DNA of 41,001 nt from Acidocella sp. (GCA_029077825.1 JAQNCT010000018.1:1-41001), one strand, 5' to 3'; numbered from the stretch's first letter, positions 15,525-24,148 are shown. Numbers and translations: made by a program. Notes: generated by a model not told the origin, from the letters alone.

Positions 15525-16805
15525 TTAGCCGTGCCCTTCGGAGATCATATCAGAGGTGATGATTTTTACCTTGCCGAGTGATACGGAGGGCTTACGGGTG
15601 GAAATGAAACCGCGTGGCCGCACCACCATGATGGTGACCAGCGCGATACCGAAAATCAGCATGCGATAGATTTGTAAATCCTGCAGAAGGGCGGGCACCC
15701 CGATCATCACCATGGCTGCCAACGCCACCCCAAGCTGGCTGCCAGCACCGCCAAGCACCACGATGGCCAGCACGGTAGCGGATTCGATAAAGGTGAAACT
15801 ATCCGGGCTGATAAAAGCTTGCCGGGTGGCAAAGAAGCAGCCGGCAAAACCACCAAACATGGCACCGATCGCAAAGGCGGTGAGTTTGGTATTGCGCAGG
15901 TTGATGCCAAGCGAGCGGCAGGCAATTTCATCCTCGCGCAAGGCTTCCCAGGCGCGCCCTAAAGGCTGGCGGCGCAGGCGCAATGTTACCCAGTTGGTAA
16001 GCAAAGCGAGCGCCAGGATGATGTAATATAAATACGTGGTGCGCTGTGATGGGTCTGGGTCAATATGGAAAAAATCCGAGACCGTGCCGGGTCCGCCAGC
16101 CATATTGAAGGTAAGACCAAATAAGGTTGGATGCGGAATATCATAAATCCCATTGGGGCCGCCGGTGAGGGAAACCCAATTGGTGATGACGAGGCGAATA
16201 ATTTCCCCGAACGCGAGTGTCACGATGGCCAGATAATCGCCCCGCAACCGCAGTACTGGAAAGCCAAGGAAGATACCCCAGCATGCCGCCAGAATGCCGC
16301 ATAGCGGCAGGCATTCCCAGAAAGTGAGGTTATAATAATGTGAAAGCAAAGCAAAGCTGTAGGCGCCAACGGCATAAAACGCCACATAACCAAGGTCGAG
16401 CAGGCCGGCTAGGCCGACCACGATATTTAAGCCCCAGCCAAGCATGACGTAGGTCATGACCAGCACGCCGAGGTCGATATAGGAATTATCGATACCTGGA
16501 ACCAGCGGCAGGCCGATGGCGAAAACCAGCAGAACCGGGGCGATGTATTTGCCAGATTTGGCGACGCTGGTGGCAAGTTTGGCTGCGGGCAGGCGGGTGG
16601 CGCGGTGGTCTTGCCAGAGCAGCAATAAAAAGCGGGCAACGATGGTGAGGCCGACCGCGATGGCCAGCAGGACCGGTCTGGTTGCAAGCGTGAGATCGCC
16701 TTTGACACCATCATTGAGCTTTAACCCGAGGAAGGGGCCGAACAGTAAAAACGCCACACCACCTACGATAAGAGAATCTTTAATATTGGCGACGAGGTGC
16801 TTCAT
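15525..16805 (-). CDS. livM: Branched-chain amino-acid ABC transporter permease LivM
   Basis: This 426-residue inner-membrane permease has an extra N-terminal hydrophobic region ahead of the LivM core (NIVVGLAGLLDLGYVAFYAV, LRGDYLAIVTLAFGEI). The EAA-like loop for ATPase contact is LGRAWEALREDEIACRSLGI. Eight to ten membrane segments are visible. Three bases separate it from livH and one from livG, which shows a single operon. Confidence 0.95.
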   Translation of the reverse strand: MKHLVANIKDSLIVGGVAFLLFGPFLGLKLNDGVKGDLTLATRPVLLAIAVGLTIVARFLLLLWQDHRATRLPAAKLATSVAKSGKYIAPVLLVFAIGLPLVPGIDNSYIDLGVLVMTYVMLGWGLNIVVGLAGLLDLGYVAFYAVGAYSFALLSHYYNLTFWECLPLCGILAACWGIFLGFPVLRLRGDYLAIVTLAFGEIIRLVITNWVSLTGGPNGIYDIPHPTLFGLTFNMAGGPGTVSDFFHIDPDPSQRTTYLYYIILALALLTNWVTLRLRRQPLGRAWEALREDEIACRSLGINLRNTKLTAFAIGAMFGGFAGCFFATRQAFISPDSFTFIESATVLAIVVLGGAGSQLGVALAAMVMIGVPALLQDLQIYRMLIFGIALVTIMVVRPRGFISTRKPSVSLGKVKIITSDMISEGHG

Positions 16806-16808
16806 CGC

Positions 16809-17717
16809 TTAAACTTTCTCGACATCGTTGCGGCCAAGCAGCCCGGTCGGCATGAACATCAAGACAATAGCAAGGATAGAATAAACGGCGACATCCTTGT
16901 AAGCGACGGTGGCATAGCCGGACCAGAACGCCTCGATCAACCCGATCAGCAACCCGCCGAGCACCGCGCCCGGCAGGCTGCCGATGCCGCCGAGCACTGC
17001 GGCAGTAAAGGCTTTGATGCCGGCGTTGAAGCCGATATAGAAATCAATCACGCCGTAATATAACAGGAACATCACCCCCGCTACCGCCGCCAGTGCTGAG
17101 CCGATGATGAAGGTGTAGCTGATGGTGCGGTTGGTATCGATGCCCAGCAAGGCCGCCATTTTGGCATCTTGCTCAACCGCCCGCATGGAACGCCCAAGCG
17201 GCGTTTTGGTGACGATGTAGGTGAAGATGGCGAGCGTAACCAACGTGACGACAACGATTGCGATCTGCATCCATGAAAGCTGCACCACGAAGCCATTTTC
17301 GTTCATTAATTGAATGCCGCCGGGAACCGTGACGGGGATGGCCCGCTCCAGTGCACCCTGGCTGGTTTGCACATAGTTTTCGAGCAGAATGGACATGCCA
17401 ATAGCAGAGATCAGCGGGGCCAGGCGGAACGAGCCGCGCAGCGGCCGGTAGGCGACACGCTCGATTGAAAACCCGTACAAGGCGCACACGCCGGCTGACA
17501 GGAGCAGTGCTGCCAGAATGCCCATTGGCACTGAGGTAACGCCGGTGAGGGCTGTGAGCACAATGATGCCTACGAAGGCCCCCACCATGAAAACATCACC
17601 ATGGGCGAAGTTGATCATGCCGATGATGCCATAAACCATTGTGTAGCCTACAGCGATCAACCCATAAATCATGCCAAGCGTTATGCCATTAACCAATTGT
17701 TGCAGCGCATACGCCAT
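16809..17717 (-). CDS. livH: Branched-chain amino-acid ABC transporter permease LivH
   Basis: This 302-residue inner-membrane permease is recognisable by its start (LVNGITLGMIYGLIAVGYTM), the helix MINFAHGDVFMVGAF and the coupling loop TPLGRSMRAVEQDAKMAALL. AGGAG lies 5 bases before the ATG. It is the first gene of livHMGFK on this strand and follows the DadA-like gene after a 77-base gap holding short direct and inverted repeats, so it may have its own promoter or be read from the riboswitch-controlled transcript. Confidence 0.95.
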   Translation of the reverse strand: MAYALQQLVNGITLGMIYGLIAVGYTMVYGIIGMINFAHGDVFMVGAFVGIIVLTALTGVTSVPMGILAALLLSAGVCALYGFSIERVAYRPLRGSFRLAPLISAIGMSILLENYVQTSQGALERAIPVTVPGGIQLMNENGFVVQLSWMQIAIVVVTLVTLAIFTYIVTKTPLGRSMRAVEQDAKMAALLGIDTNRTISYTFIIGSALAAVAGVMFLLYYGVIDFYIGFNAGIKAFTAAVLGGIGSLPGAVLGGLLIGLIEAFWSGYATVAYKDVAVYSILAIVLMFMPTGLLGRNDVEKV

Positions 17718-17760
17718 GGGGACTCCTCTATATAAGCAAGACTATGCTCATAATGGATAC

Positions 17761-17792
17761 GACCATTGCGTATTGGTCAATGCGTATATGAC
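17761..17792 (-). promoter_or_regulatory. Repeats upstream of livH (operator/promoter candidate)
   Basis: In the dadA-livH gap, GACCA (17761-17765) and TGGTC (17774-17778) form a dyad. The 13-base segments at 17766-17778 and 17780-17792 share a TGCGTAT core with a 14-base period. On the livH strand TTGACC lies within this block and could be a -35 element. No matching regulator gene is in view. Confidence 0.35.
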
Positions 17793-17794
17793 AA

Positions 17795-19069
17795 TTATGC
17801 GGCTTTTTGCTGCGCCACACTCATTGAGACCGCCGGCCTGGCAGGGGTAACCCCTGGCATGATTTGGTCTGCGACCATTTGCGCGGTGGCCGCCGAGAGT
17901 GTCCAGCCTAAGTGGCCGTGGCCGGTGTTATAGAAAACGCCAAGCTGCTTGCCGGGCTGCACACGCGGCATCATGTCTGGCATCATCGGACGCAAACCGG
18001 TCCAGGGGATGACACCCTCGGTGTTGACGCCGGGAAATAGGTGACGGGTCCATTCCACCAGCGGGCGGATCCGGTCGGCCCGAATATCGCGGTTTTCGCC
18101 GTTATATTCGGCGGTTCCGGCCACCCGCAGGCGCCCCGCGCCGAAACGGCTGGTAACGATTTTGGCCTCTTCGTCCAGCAGGCTGACCCAAGGTGCGGCC
18201 TGCCGGGATGCAGGATCATCAAGCGGGATGGTGATGGAGTAGCCTTTGACCGGGTAGATATTCACGTGGTCGCCCAGCATGGCGGCGAAACGCCGGCTAG
18301 CGATGCCGGCACAGATGACCACTGAGTCGGACTTTATAACCTCTGGGGTCGTTGCCCCGGGCGGTAAAATCCGGGTCTCAACGCCGCCTGGAACGGTGGC
18401 GATGTGCTGAACCTCAGTCTCGCTGAGGAACTTGGCGCCACGGCGAATGCAGGCGTCAGCCAGGCCGCGGGTGAATTTATGGATATCGCCAGTGGAGTCG
18501 GATGGGGTGAAAAAACCGCCATAATAGGGCTCGCTCAGGGCTGGCTCCAGTGTACGAATTTCCTGAGGGGTTACGGCGCGGCGCTCCAGCCCGCCTTCGT
18601 TGAGCAATTTGTTGACCGCTTGGGCTTTTTTGAAGGTGGATTGATCAGGGAAGACATGCAGAATGCCGCGTTGTTCATGGTCAAACTGAATATTTTCGCG
18701 CGCGGCGATGGTGAATAATTCCTGCCGGGCGGCGATGGCGAGCTTGGTTGTGGCGATGGTGTTTTGGCGGTAATGGCCAATATTGCCAACAAATTCAGCC
18801 AGCCAAGCGTATTTGTGCCAGCTTGGGCTGGGGTTGAGCAGCAATGGTGCATCTTTGCGGAACATCCACTTCATGCCTTTGACGATGGTGCTGAAACTGT
18901 TCCAAACCTCAGCGTTGCAGGCTGAAAGCTGGCCACCATTGGCGAATGATGTTTCCATGCCGGCGTAGCGTTCACGGTCTATGATTGTAACGGTGCAGCC
19001 ACGGTCAAGCAAAGCGTATGCGGAGGTAACGCCGGTGATGCCGGCGCCGATAATTGTAACATGGGTCAT
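17795..19069 (-). CDS. dadA: FAD-dependent D-amino-acid dehydrogenase-like protein
   Basis: This 424-residue DadA-family flavoprotein oxidatively deaminates D-amino acids (classically D-alanine) to 2-oxo acids, feeding electrons to the membrane quinone pool. The N-terminal FAD-binding Rossmann motif IIGAGITGV (residues 6-14), the DadA signature ANGGQLSACNAEVW and the C-terminal flavin contacts TGLRPMMPDMMPRV and NTGHGHLGWTLSAATAQ are all present. A tandem glycine riboswitch sits directly upstream on the same strand. Glycine, or an amino acid interconverted with it, is therefore a plausible substrate or signal, and a glycine-oxidase-like role is an alternative. The livHMGFK operon follows. The start ATG 19069 has GGAAGG 9 bases upstream. 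Confidence 0.9.
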   Translation of the reverse strand: MTHVTIIGAGITGVTSAYALLDRGCTVTIIDRERYAGMETSFANGGQLSACNAEVWNSFSTIVKGMKWMFRKDAPLLLNPSPSWHKYAWLAEFVGNIGHYRQNTIATTKLAIAARQELFTIAARENIQFDHEQRGILHVFPDQSTFKKAQAVNKLLNEGGLERRAVTPQEIRTLEPALSEPYYGGFFTPSDSTGDIHKFTRGLADACIRRGAKFLSETEVQHIATVPGGVETRILPPGATTPEVIKSDSVVICAGIASRRFAAMLGDHVNIYPVKGYSITIPLDDPASRQAAPWVSLLDEEAKIVTSRFGAGRLRVAGTAEYNGENRDIRADRIRPLVEWTRHLFPGVNTEGVIPWTGLRPMMPDMMPRVQPGKQLGVFYNTGHGHLGWTLSAATAQMVADQIMPGVTPARPAVSMSVAQQKAA

Positions 19070-19130
19070 GGGTAGAACCTTCCGCTGGACTTGTTGAGGG
19101 CAGGGGAGATCCCGGCCCGACTAGTCCCCA

Positions 19131-19324
19131 TCTGTCCCTTTGCCTGAGAGTTTTCCGGTCCATTTACGGATCCGGGCTTCCCCTTCGGCGGGTACCTCAC
19201 GTCTTCACGCTGGCACCTCTCTCCAGATTTACCTGACAACGTAGTCCTTTTGCCTGAGAGTTTCCTGGGGGGTTGCTCCGTCGGCCCTCACCCTCAGTTT
19301 GGTTCTGGGGCAAGTGTCTCCTGC
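19131..19324 (-). ncRNA. Tandem glycine riboswitch (two aptamers) upstream of dadA
   Basis: Read on the minus strand, two glycine-aptamer modules follow one another. Aptamer 1 (about 19324-19243) begins GGAGAC and ends in the conserved box CTCTCAGGCAAAAGGAC. Aptamer 2 (about 19226-19131) begins CTGGAGAGAGGTGCC, contains ACCCGCCGAAGGGGAAG and ends in CTCTCAGGCAAAGGGACAG. The linker between them is short, as in cooperative tandem glycine riboswitches. About 60 bases separate aptamer 2 from the dadA ATG. That platform has a GGGGA/TCCCC pairing option and no T-run terminator, so control of translation initiation is more likely than premature termination. Glycine binding would most simply switch the gene on, as in gcvT-type systems (known class behaviour, inferred here). 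Confidence 0.95.
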
Positions 19325-19457
19325 GTTGCCGTAGCGGCTGTTGATTTGTAGCCCAGGGGCGATTCGGCAGTTATGCATTTTTTGCACTCTGGTTATGCGC
19401 GGAATCGAGTTTGGCCCTTTCCATCCTTGGTTTGGCTTGCTAGAGGCTATTTTCGGC

Positions 19458-19533
19458 GGGTGCTTAGCTCAGTTGGTAGAGCAGCTGACTCTTAATCAGC
19501 TTGTCGTAGGTTCGATCCCTACAGCACCCACCA
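19458..19533 (+). tRNA. tRNA-Lys (anticodon CTT), CCA encoded
   Basis: This is a 76-base cloverleaf: acceptor GGGTGCT pairs with AGCACCC, the D-loop is AGTTGGTAGAG, the anticodon stem GCTGA/TCAGC holds the loop CTCTTAA with anticodon CTT, and the T-arm is GTAGGTTCGATCCCTAC. The discriminator is A, followed by an encoded CCA. It reads lysine AAG codons. It is divergent from the glycine riboswitch and lies directly upstream of the AT-richer sugar cassette. Confidence 0.98.
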
Positions 19534-19747
19534 ATTCCATCCCTAGCAAAATGATGAATGGGGCGTAAGGGCGCTAGATTGCGTTGCTGAATTAGCCCAT
19601 AAATGCGTTACGTTTCACGGGTAAATTAATGAGAATTGCAACATGAACATTGGGCTGGTGCGTGCGTCTCCACCACTTTAAAGCTCTTGCTTGCAGAGTG
19701 ATGACGACTGGACAGATGGGAGTTGATTTCAGGCGTTCGGGATCGTG
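19534..19747 (+). other. Intergenic region after tRNA-Lys
   Basis: These 214 bases hold no convincing gene, and the longest ATG reading frame is about a dozen codons. Composition turns AT-richer here than in the liv/dadA block. No second copy of the tRNA 3' end and no integrase fragment was seen. A promoter for the following cassette is expected, but no clear -35/-10 pair stands out. Confidence 0.6.
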
Positions 19748-21103
19748 ATGACGGTTTCGACGTCTCGTCTAACCAGAAAATTTTTTTTGAAGTTTGGTGT
19801 CAGTGTTTTTCTGCTCGCAATCTTAGTGGCTTTTGGCGCATTACATGCGTTAGTGCCTGGTTTGTACAAATTAATGGTTGTTAAGCTGTACGATATTAAC
19901 GGTGAACCGCCATTCGCTGACTTAAGGGATATTTTGCAAGCCGGCGTTTGTTGGCGCCACGGGGTAAATGTTTACGCTCCAAGCGCCTGTTTAAATGGCG
20001 GCATATTTAATTACTCGCCGCTTTTACTTTATGTTGCAAATTTACCAATTGATGTCAGCGATCGGGTGTCCGGCGGGATTATTATGGCGCTGGTATTTAT
20101 TGTTAGTGTGTCGTTATTGCCATCGGCACGGTCAACACACGAATTGTGGATAAGGTATGCTGCAGCCGGTTCTACCGCGGTTTGGTATGCCATTGAGCAA
20201 GGCAATTTGGATATTTTTCTGTTTGCGCTTGTCATGCTTGGTGTGTGGCTGTTGTGCGATAAGGGCAGGCTATCGTGGCTCAGCTATGCGCTTTTTGGAT
20301 TGGTGGCCGCAGCCAAGTTTTATCCTGCGGCATTGTTTATTTTAGGTCTTAGGGAACGTCTGGTTCGGTTGATGCTGCTGGTGATGATTGCGGGTGTCGC
20401 TGCATGCTTAATTCTGATCATCCATGGCTCTGGGATTTTGCGGGTCCTTCATGCAATTCCGCTTTGCCAGCCGTTCCGAGCCACATTTGGTGCGCGCGAT
20501 CTGCTCAGCGGCTTGGCATTGTTGCATGTCCTGCCTTGGCGTTCGGCGCCCCATGTCATTCGCCCATATTATCCGGACATAGCATTATCCTCCGCGCGCG
20601 GATGGCAGGATTTATTGACGGCCCTGATGAGTTTTGGAGCGTTGGCTTTGGCTTCGGTGCGCGTGAAGCATTATGCATCTGTCCTGCTCAAGATTAGTAA
20701 GCGGCGGTTAACGTTTCTCGTTGCAGGCGCATTAATTATCGTATTTTGCTTCTTTGCGGCACAAAATGTTTATTACCGCAGCATCTATTTGCTTATGTTG
20801 GTGCCTGGGTATTGGGATTTGGCCTACCCTCGCTCTGGTAAGGGCGATAGATGTGCCCGGTGGATACTGATTATGATACCAGTTTTATTGTGGGAAGCGC
20901 TCATCCGGCAAGGTATTCATGGTGTCACCCTGGTTCTATTTCCAGCCGGGTTTGAGGCGGTAGTGGCGATAATTGTCTGGCTCGTCCGGGAGTTGCTCTG
21001 GTGGTGGTTGATCATCGAGCTTATGGGATTAATTATTGCTATCGCGCATCATGAACTGCTCAGGCTTAACCGTGAGCTGCGGCACTTATGCACCAAAAAT
21101 TGA
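19748..21103 (+). CDS. Membrane glycosyltransferase, GT87/DUF2029-like
   Basis: This multi-spanning membrane protein of about 451 residues resembles GT87-type polyprenol-phosphate-sugar-dependent transferases. After the first helix comes an acidic loop (ADLRDI) with a Trp/Tyr region, then FNYSPLLLYV, an E-x-GN-x-D motif (IEQGNLDIFLFA) and AAKFYPAALFILGLRER, the last being the hallmark lysine-tyrosine segment of the family. These enzymes add a sugar from a lipid-linked donor on the outer face of the inner membrane. Start: GTG 19745 and ATG 19748 are adjacent, Shine-Dalgarno support is weak, and I use ATG. AT-rich codon use sets it apart from the liv block. Exact donor and acceptor are unknown. 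Confidence 0.7.
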   Translation: MTVSTSRLTRKFFLKFGVSVFLLAILVAFGALHALVPGLYKLMVVKLYDINGEPPFADLRDILQAGVCWRHGVNVYAPSACLNGGIFNYSPLLLYVANLPIDVSDRVSGGIIMALVFIVSVSLLPSARSTHELWIRYAAAGSTAVWYAIEQGNLDIFLFALVMLGVWLLCDKGRLSWLSYALFGLVAAAKFYPAALFILGLRERLVRLMLLVMIAGVAACLILIIHGSGILRVLHAIPLCQPFRATFGARDLLSGLALLHVLPWRSAPHVIRPYYPDIALSSARGWQDLLTALMSFGALALASVRVKHYASVLLKISKRRLTFLVAGALIIVFCFFAAQNVYYRSIYLLMLVPGYWDLAYPRSGKGDRCARWILIMIPVLLWEALIRQGIHGVTLVLFPAGFEAVVAIIVWLVRELLWWWLIIELMGLIIAIAHHELLRLNRELRHLCTKN

Positions 21104-21158
21104 CGTGAGCTCGAAAAAGTTTTAGTTTTCCTATAACTTTAAACGGTTGTGGGGCCTC

Positions 21159-22289
21159 ATGCGCGCTTCGGTTTTTGATAATTTGTTTGTCCTCGAGATG
21201 GCGAACAACCATTTGGGTGATGTTTCCCGCGGTTTAAAGATCATCTCTGATTATGGAAAAGTGGTTCGCTTTAACGGCGTCCGTGCGGCCATGAAATTTC
21301 AATTCCGTGATGTGGACAGATTTATCCATAAAGATTTCCGGAACCGGACAGATATTCGCTACATTAAAAAGACCTTAGACACGCAGCTATCGTGGGCCGA
21401 ATATCATGAAATGGTCAATGCTGTCCGCCAATCAAGCATGATAACAATGGCAACGCCGTTCGATGAGGTTTCGGTTGATAAATGTGTCGATCTTGGAATA
21501 CAAATTTTAAAAATTGCTAGTTCTGATATTAAAGACTGGTTTTTAATTGAGAAAATTGCAAAAACCAAAAAACCAGTAATTATCTCAACCGGTGGCTCGT
21601 CACTGCGGGATCTTGATGATGTTGTGTCGTTTTTTGCCAAGCGAAATATTCCTTTGGCAGTTAACCATTGCGTGTCTATTTACCCGGCTGAAGATTATGA
21701 GGTTGACTTGAACCAAATTGATTTTTTAAAGGCGCGCTACCCTGACAATGTGATTGGTTATTCAACCCATGAATACCGCGATTGGCGGGATTCAACGCTG
21801 ATCGCTTACGCCAAAGGTGCACGGACGTTTGAGCGGCATGTGGATATTGATGCCGGTGGCATTGCTGTCTCGCCGTACTGCTCGTTGCCCGAGCAGGTGG
21901 ATGCTTGGTTTAAGGCATTTATGAAGGCCGAAGAAATGTGTGGCGGCTCCGGTGTTACCAAGCGCATTCCCCCCGAGAAAGAGATTCGTTATCTGGATGC
22001 CTTGGTTCGGGGTGTATATGCAAAACGTGATCTGCCGCCAGGGCACATTCTGAATGACGAATCTGTTTATCTGGCGGTGCCTTTGCAGAAGGGCCAAATA
22101 TCATGCCGTGAGATGATGTCTGGCGAGGTTCTGCTTACAGCCGTTGCAAAGGACGGCGCGATTGCGTTCCGTGATATTGATAGTCCTTATGCGGCAGATT
22201 CGCATTTGGCAAAGCTTATTGAACAGCGCGGCATTGACCCGGAGCCGCAAGACCCTGCTGTAATTGTGAACATGCCAAGCCGTGGTTAG
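21159..22289 (+). CDS. NeuB-family PEP-condensing sugar-acid synthase with SAF domain
   Basis: This 376-residue protein of the N-acetylneuraminate/legionaminate/pseudaminate synthase family condenses phosphoenolpyruvate with an aldose to make a 2-keto-3-deoxy sugar acid. The TIM barrel shows EMANNHLGD near the N-terminus, FQFRDVDRF, ATPFDEVSVD, KIASSDIKDW, ISTGGSS, NHCVSIYPAEDY, GYSTHEYRDW and FERHVDIDAGG. These correspond to the NeuB blocks AEIGVNHNGD, STPFD, KI(P/A)S, STG, LHCTSEYP, GYSDHT and EKHFTLD. A C-terminal SAF/antifreeze-like domain (GVYAKRDLPPGHILNDESV) follows. Several catalytic blocks are variant (GYSTHE, ERH), so it is a divergent subgroup with unknown aldose substrate. ATG 21159 is preferred over TTG 21147. 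No NeuA-type CMP-sugar synthetase is nearby. Confidence 0.85.
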   Translation: MRASVFDNLFVLEMANNHLGDVSRGLKIISDYGKVVRFNGVRAAMKFQFRDVDRFIHKDFRNRTDIRYIKKTLDTQLSWAEYHEMVNAVRQSSMITMATPFDEVSVDKCVDLGIQILKIASSDIKDWFLIEKIAKTKKPVIISTGGSSLRDLDDVVSFFAKRNIPLAVNHCVSIYPAEDYEVDLNQIDFLKARYPDNVIGYSTHEYRDWRDSTLIAYAKGARTFERHVDIDAGGIAVSPYCSLPEQVDAWFKAFMKAEEMCGGSGVTKRIPPEKEIRYLDALVRGVYAKRDLPPGHILNDESVYLAVPLQKGQISCREMMSGEVLLTAVAKDGAIAFRDIDSPYAADSHLAKLIEQRGIDPEPQDPAVIVNMPSRG

Positions 22290-22339
22290 CGCATTTAAAT
22301 ATTACAGCTGCTGCATTGCTCATTTTGAAATAAGCCACA

Positions 22340-24148
22340 ATGCGGGTTGCTGACTATATTGCACAAGGCCTGGTGCGCCACGGCTTGCGACACGTGTTTA
22401 TGGTAACCGGCGGTGGGGCCATGCACTTAAATGATGCCTTGTCACGCAACCAATCACTATCAGCGATTTGTTGTCACCATGAGCAAGCCTGTGCCATGGC
22501 GGCAGAAGCCTACTGCCGTTTGAATGGCCTGACGGCGGTGGTAAATGTTACCACCGGCCCTGGCGGTATTAACGCACTAAATGGCGTTTATGGGGCGTAC
22601 ACTGATTCCATTGGTATGGTTGTTATCTCAGGGCAAGTGAAGCGCGAAACCATGATAGGCAGTTATAATTTGCCGTTGCGCCAACTGGGTGACCAGGAAG
22701 TTGATATTATCAATATGGTGAGTGGTATTACCAAATATGCTGTGGTGCTGCGTGAGCCTAATGATGTGCGTTATGTGATGGAAAAAGCTCTGCATCTGGC
22801 GCGTTCAGGTAGACCGGGGCCGGTTTGGATTGATGTGCCGGTTGATGTGCAAGGTGCGCTTATTGACCCTGCTGCGTTGCGCGGTTTTGAGCCTGGTGAA
22901 CAACCAGAAGTTGGGTTGCAGGGCCATGATTTGCGCGAGGCCGCACAGGCTGTGGCTGCGGCGCTGATGAGTGCTGAACGGCCTATCATTATGCCAGGGA
23001 CCGGGGTGCGGATTTCTGGCGCTTATGATGATTTTTTGAGGCTGGTAGAACGCTTAAAGTTTCCGGTGGCCACCGCTTTTAATGCGCATGATGTGTTGCC
23101 GGATGACCATGATTGTTACGTTGGTCGTCCGGGCACAGTGGGGGACAGGGCCGGAAATTTTGCCGTACAGAATGCTGATTGTGTTTTAATTTTGGGGTGC
23201 CGGCTAAACATTCGCCAAATTAGTTACAACTGGCAGGCTTTTGCACCGCGCGCTTACCGTATTTTAGTGGACATTGATGCGGCTGAACTCGCTAAGCCCA
23301 CATTGTCAATTGAGATGCCTGTGCATGCGGACTTAAAATTATTTTTGCCGATGCTGTTGGCTGAGCTGCAAATATTTGAACGCTCAGCACCTCAGGCGGC
23401 GTATTTAGAATGGTGCAAAGCGCGTAAAGAGCGCTATAAAGTTGTTACACCAGCCTATAAATTAACCAATCATCCAGTTAATCCCTACGTGTTTGCTGAC
23501 CTTTTGTTTGATGTTCTTGCTGAGGATGACGTGGTGGTAACAGCCAATGCAACGGCATGTGTGACAACATTTCAGGCGGCCAAGCTGAAAGCTGGCCAGC
23601 GATTATTTTCAAATTCCGGCAGTGCGTCAATGGGGTATGATTTACCAGCTGCGATTGGTGCAGCATACGCAGCGCCTGAGCGGCGGATTGTTTGTTTGGC
23701 GGGTGATGGCAGCATTATGATGAATTTGCAGGAATTGCAGACCATTATTGCCAATAATTTGAATATCAAAATATTCCTGTTGAATAATTCAGGGTATAGT
23801 TCAATCCGGCAAACGCAGGTGGCGTATTTTTCAGATAATATGTTTGGTTGTGATGCGCCAAGCGGGGTTACATTCCCAGATTTTCGGCGTATTGCGGCAG
23901 CGTTTGGGTTTGAATGTGACCTGATTATGCAACATGCTGATATGGCGGCGGCCATTGCAGCGGTATTGAACCGGCCAGGACCGCAATTTTGTGAGGTTAT
24001 GCTTGATCCAGAGCAGGTATTTTCACCCAAATTATCATCGCGCAAGCTTGATGATGGGCGGATGATTTCATCACCGCTGGAAGACATGGCACCGTTTTTG
24101 TCGCGCGAGGAGTTGGCGGAGAACATGCTATGGTCGAACGATGAGTAG
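22340..24148 (+). CDS. TPP-dependent acetolactate-synthase-like enzyme (YerE-like candidate)
   Basis: This 602-residue thiamine-diphosphate enzyme has the acetohydroxyacid-synthase architecture: an N-terminal pyrimidine domain with the catalytic glutamate E48 in HHEQACAMAAEAY, a central domain, and a C-terminal diphosphate domain with GDG (455-457) to NN (482-483). It is unlikely to be the housekeeping IlvB: it has no small subunit next door and lies between a NeuB homologue and a sugar cytidylyltransferase, which overlaps it by 8 bases. The best known parallel is YerE of Yersinia, an ALS-like enzyme that adds a two-carbon unit from pyruvate to a CDP-4-keto-dideoxy sugar to make a branched sugar. 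That function here is inference from family and context. Confidence 0.82.
   Translation: MRVADYIAQGLVRHGLRHVFMVTGGGAMHLNDALSRNQSLSAICCHHEQACAMAAEAYCRLNGLTAVVNVTTGPGGINALNGVYGAYTDSIGMVVISGQVKRETMIGSYNLPLRQLGDQEVDIINMVSGITKYAVVLREPNDVRYVMEKALHLARSGRPGPVWIDVPVDVQGALIDPAALRGFEPGEQPEVGLQGHDLREAAQAVAAALMSAERPIIMPGTGVRISGAYDDFLRLVERLKFPVATAFNAHDVLPDDHDCYVGRPGTVGDRAGNFAVQNADCVLILGCRLNIRQISYNWQAFAPRAYRILVDIDAAELAKPTLSIEMPVHADLKLFLPMLLAELQIFERSAPQAAYLEWCKARKERYKVVTPAYKLTNHPVNPYVFADLLFDVLAEDDVVVTANATACVTTFQAAKLKAGQRLFSNSGSASMGYDLPAAIGAAYAAPERRIVCLAGDGSIMMNLQELQTIIANNLNIKIFLLNNSGYSSIRQTQVAYFSDNMFGCDAPSGVTFPDFRRIAAAFGFECDLIMQHADMAAAIAAVLNRPGPQFCEVMLDPEQVFSPKLSSRKLDDGRMISSPLEDMAPFLSREELAENMLWSNDE

Noticed and set aside
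22340-24148. Housekeeping acetolactate synthase (ilvB)
   Set aside because: There is no ilvN beside it and it overlaps a sugar cytidylyltransferase gene; the sugar-branching role is favoured, though not proven.
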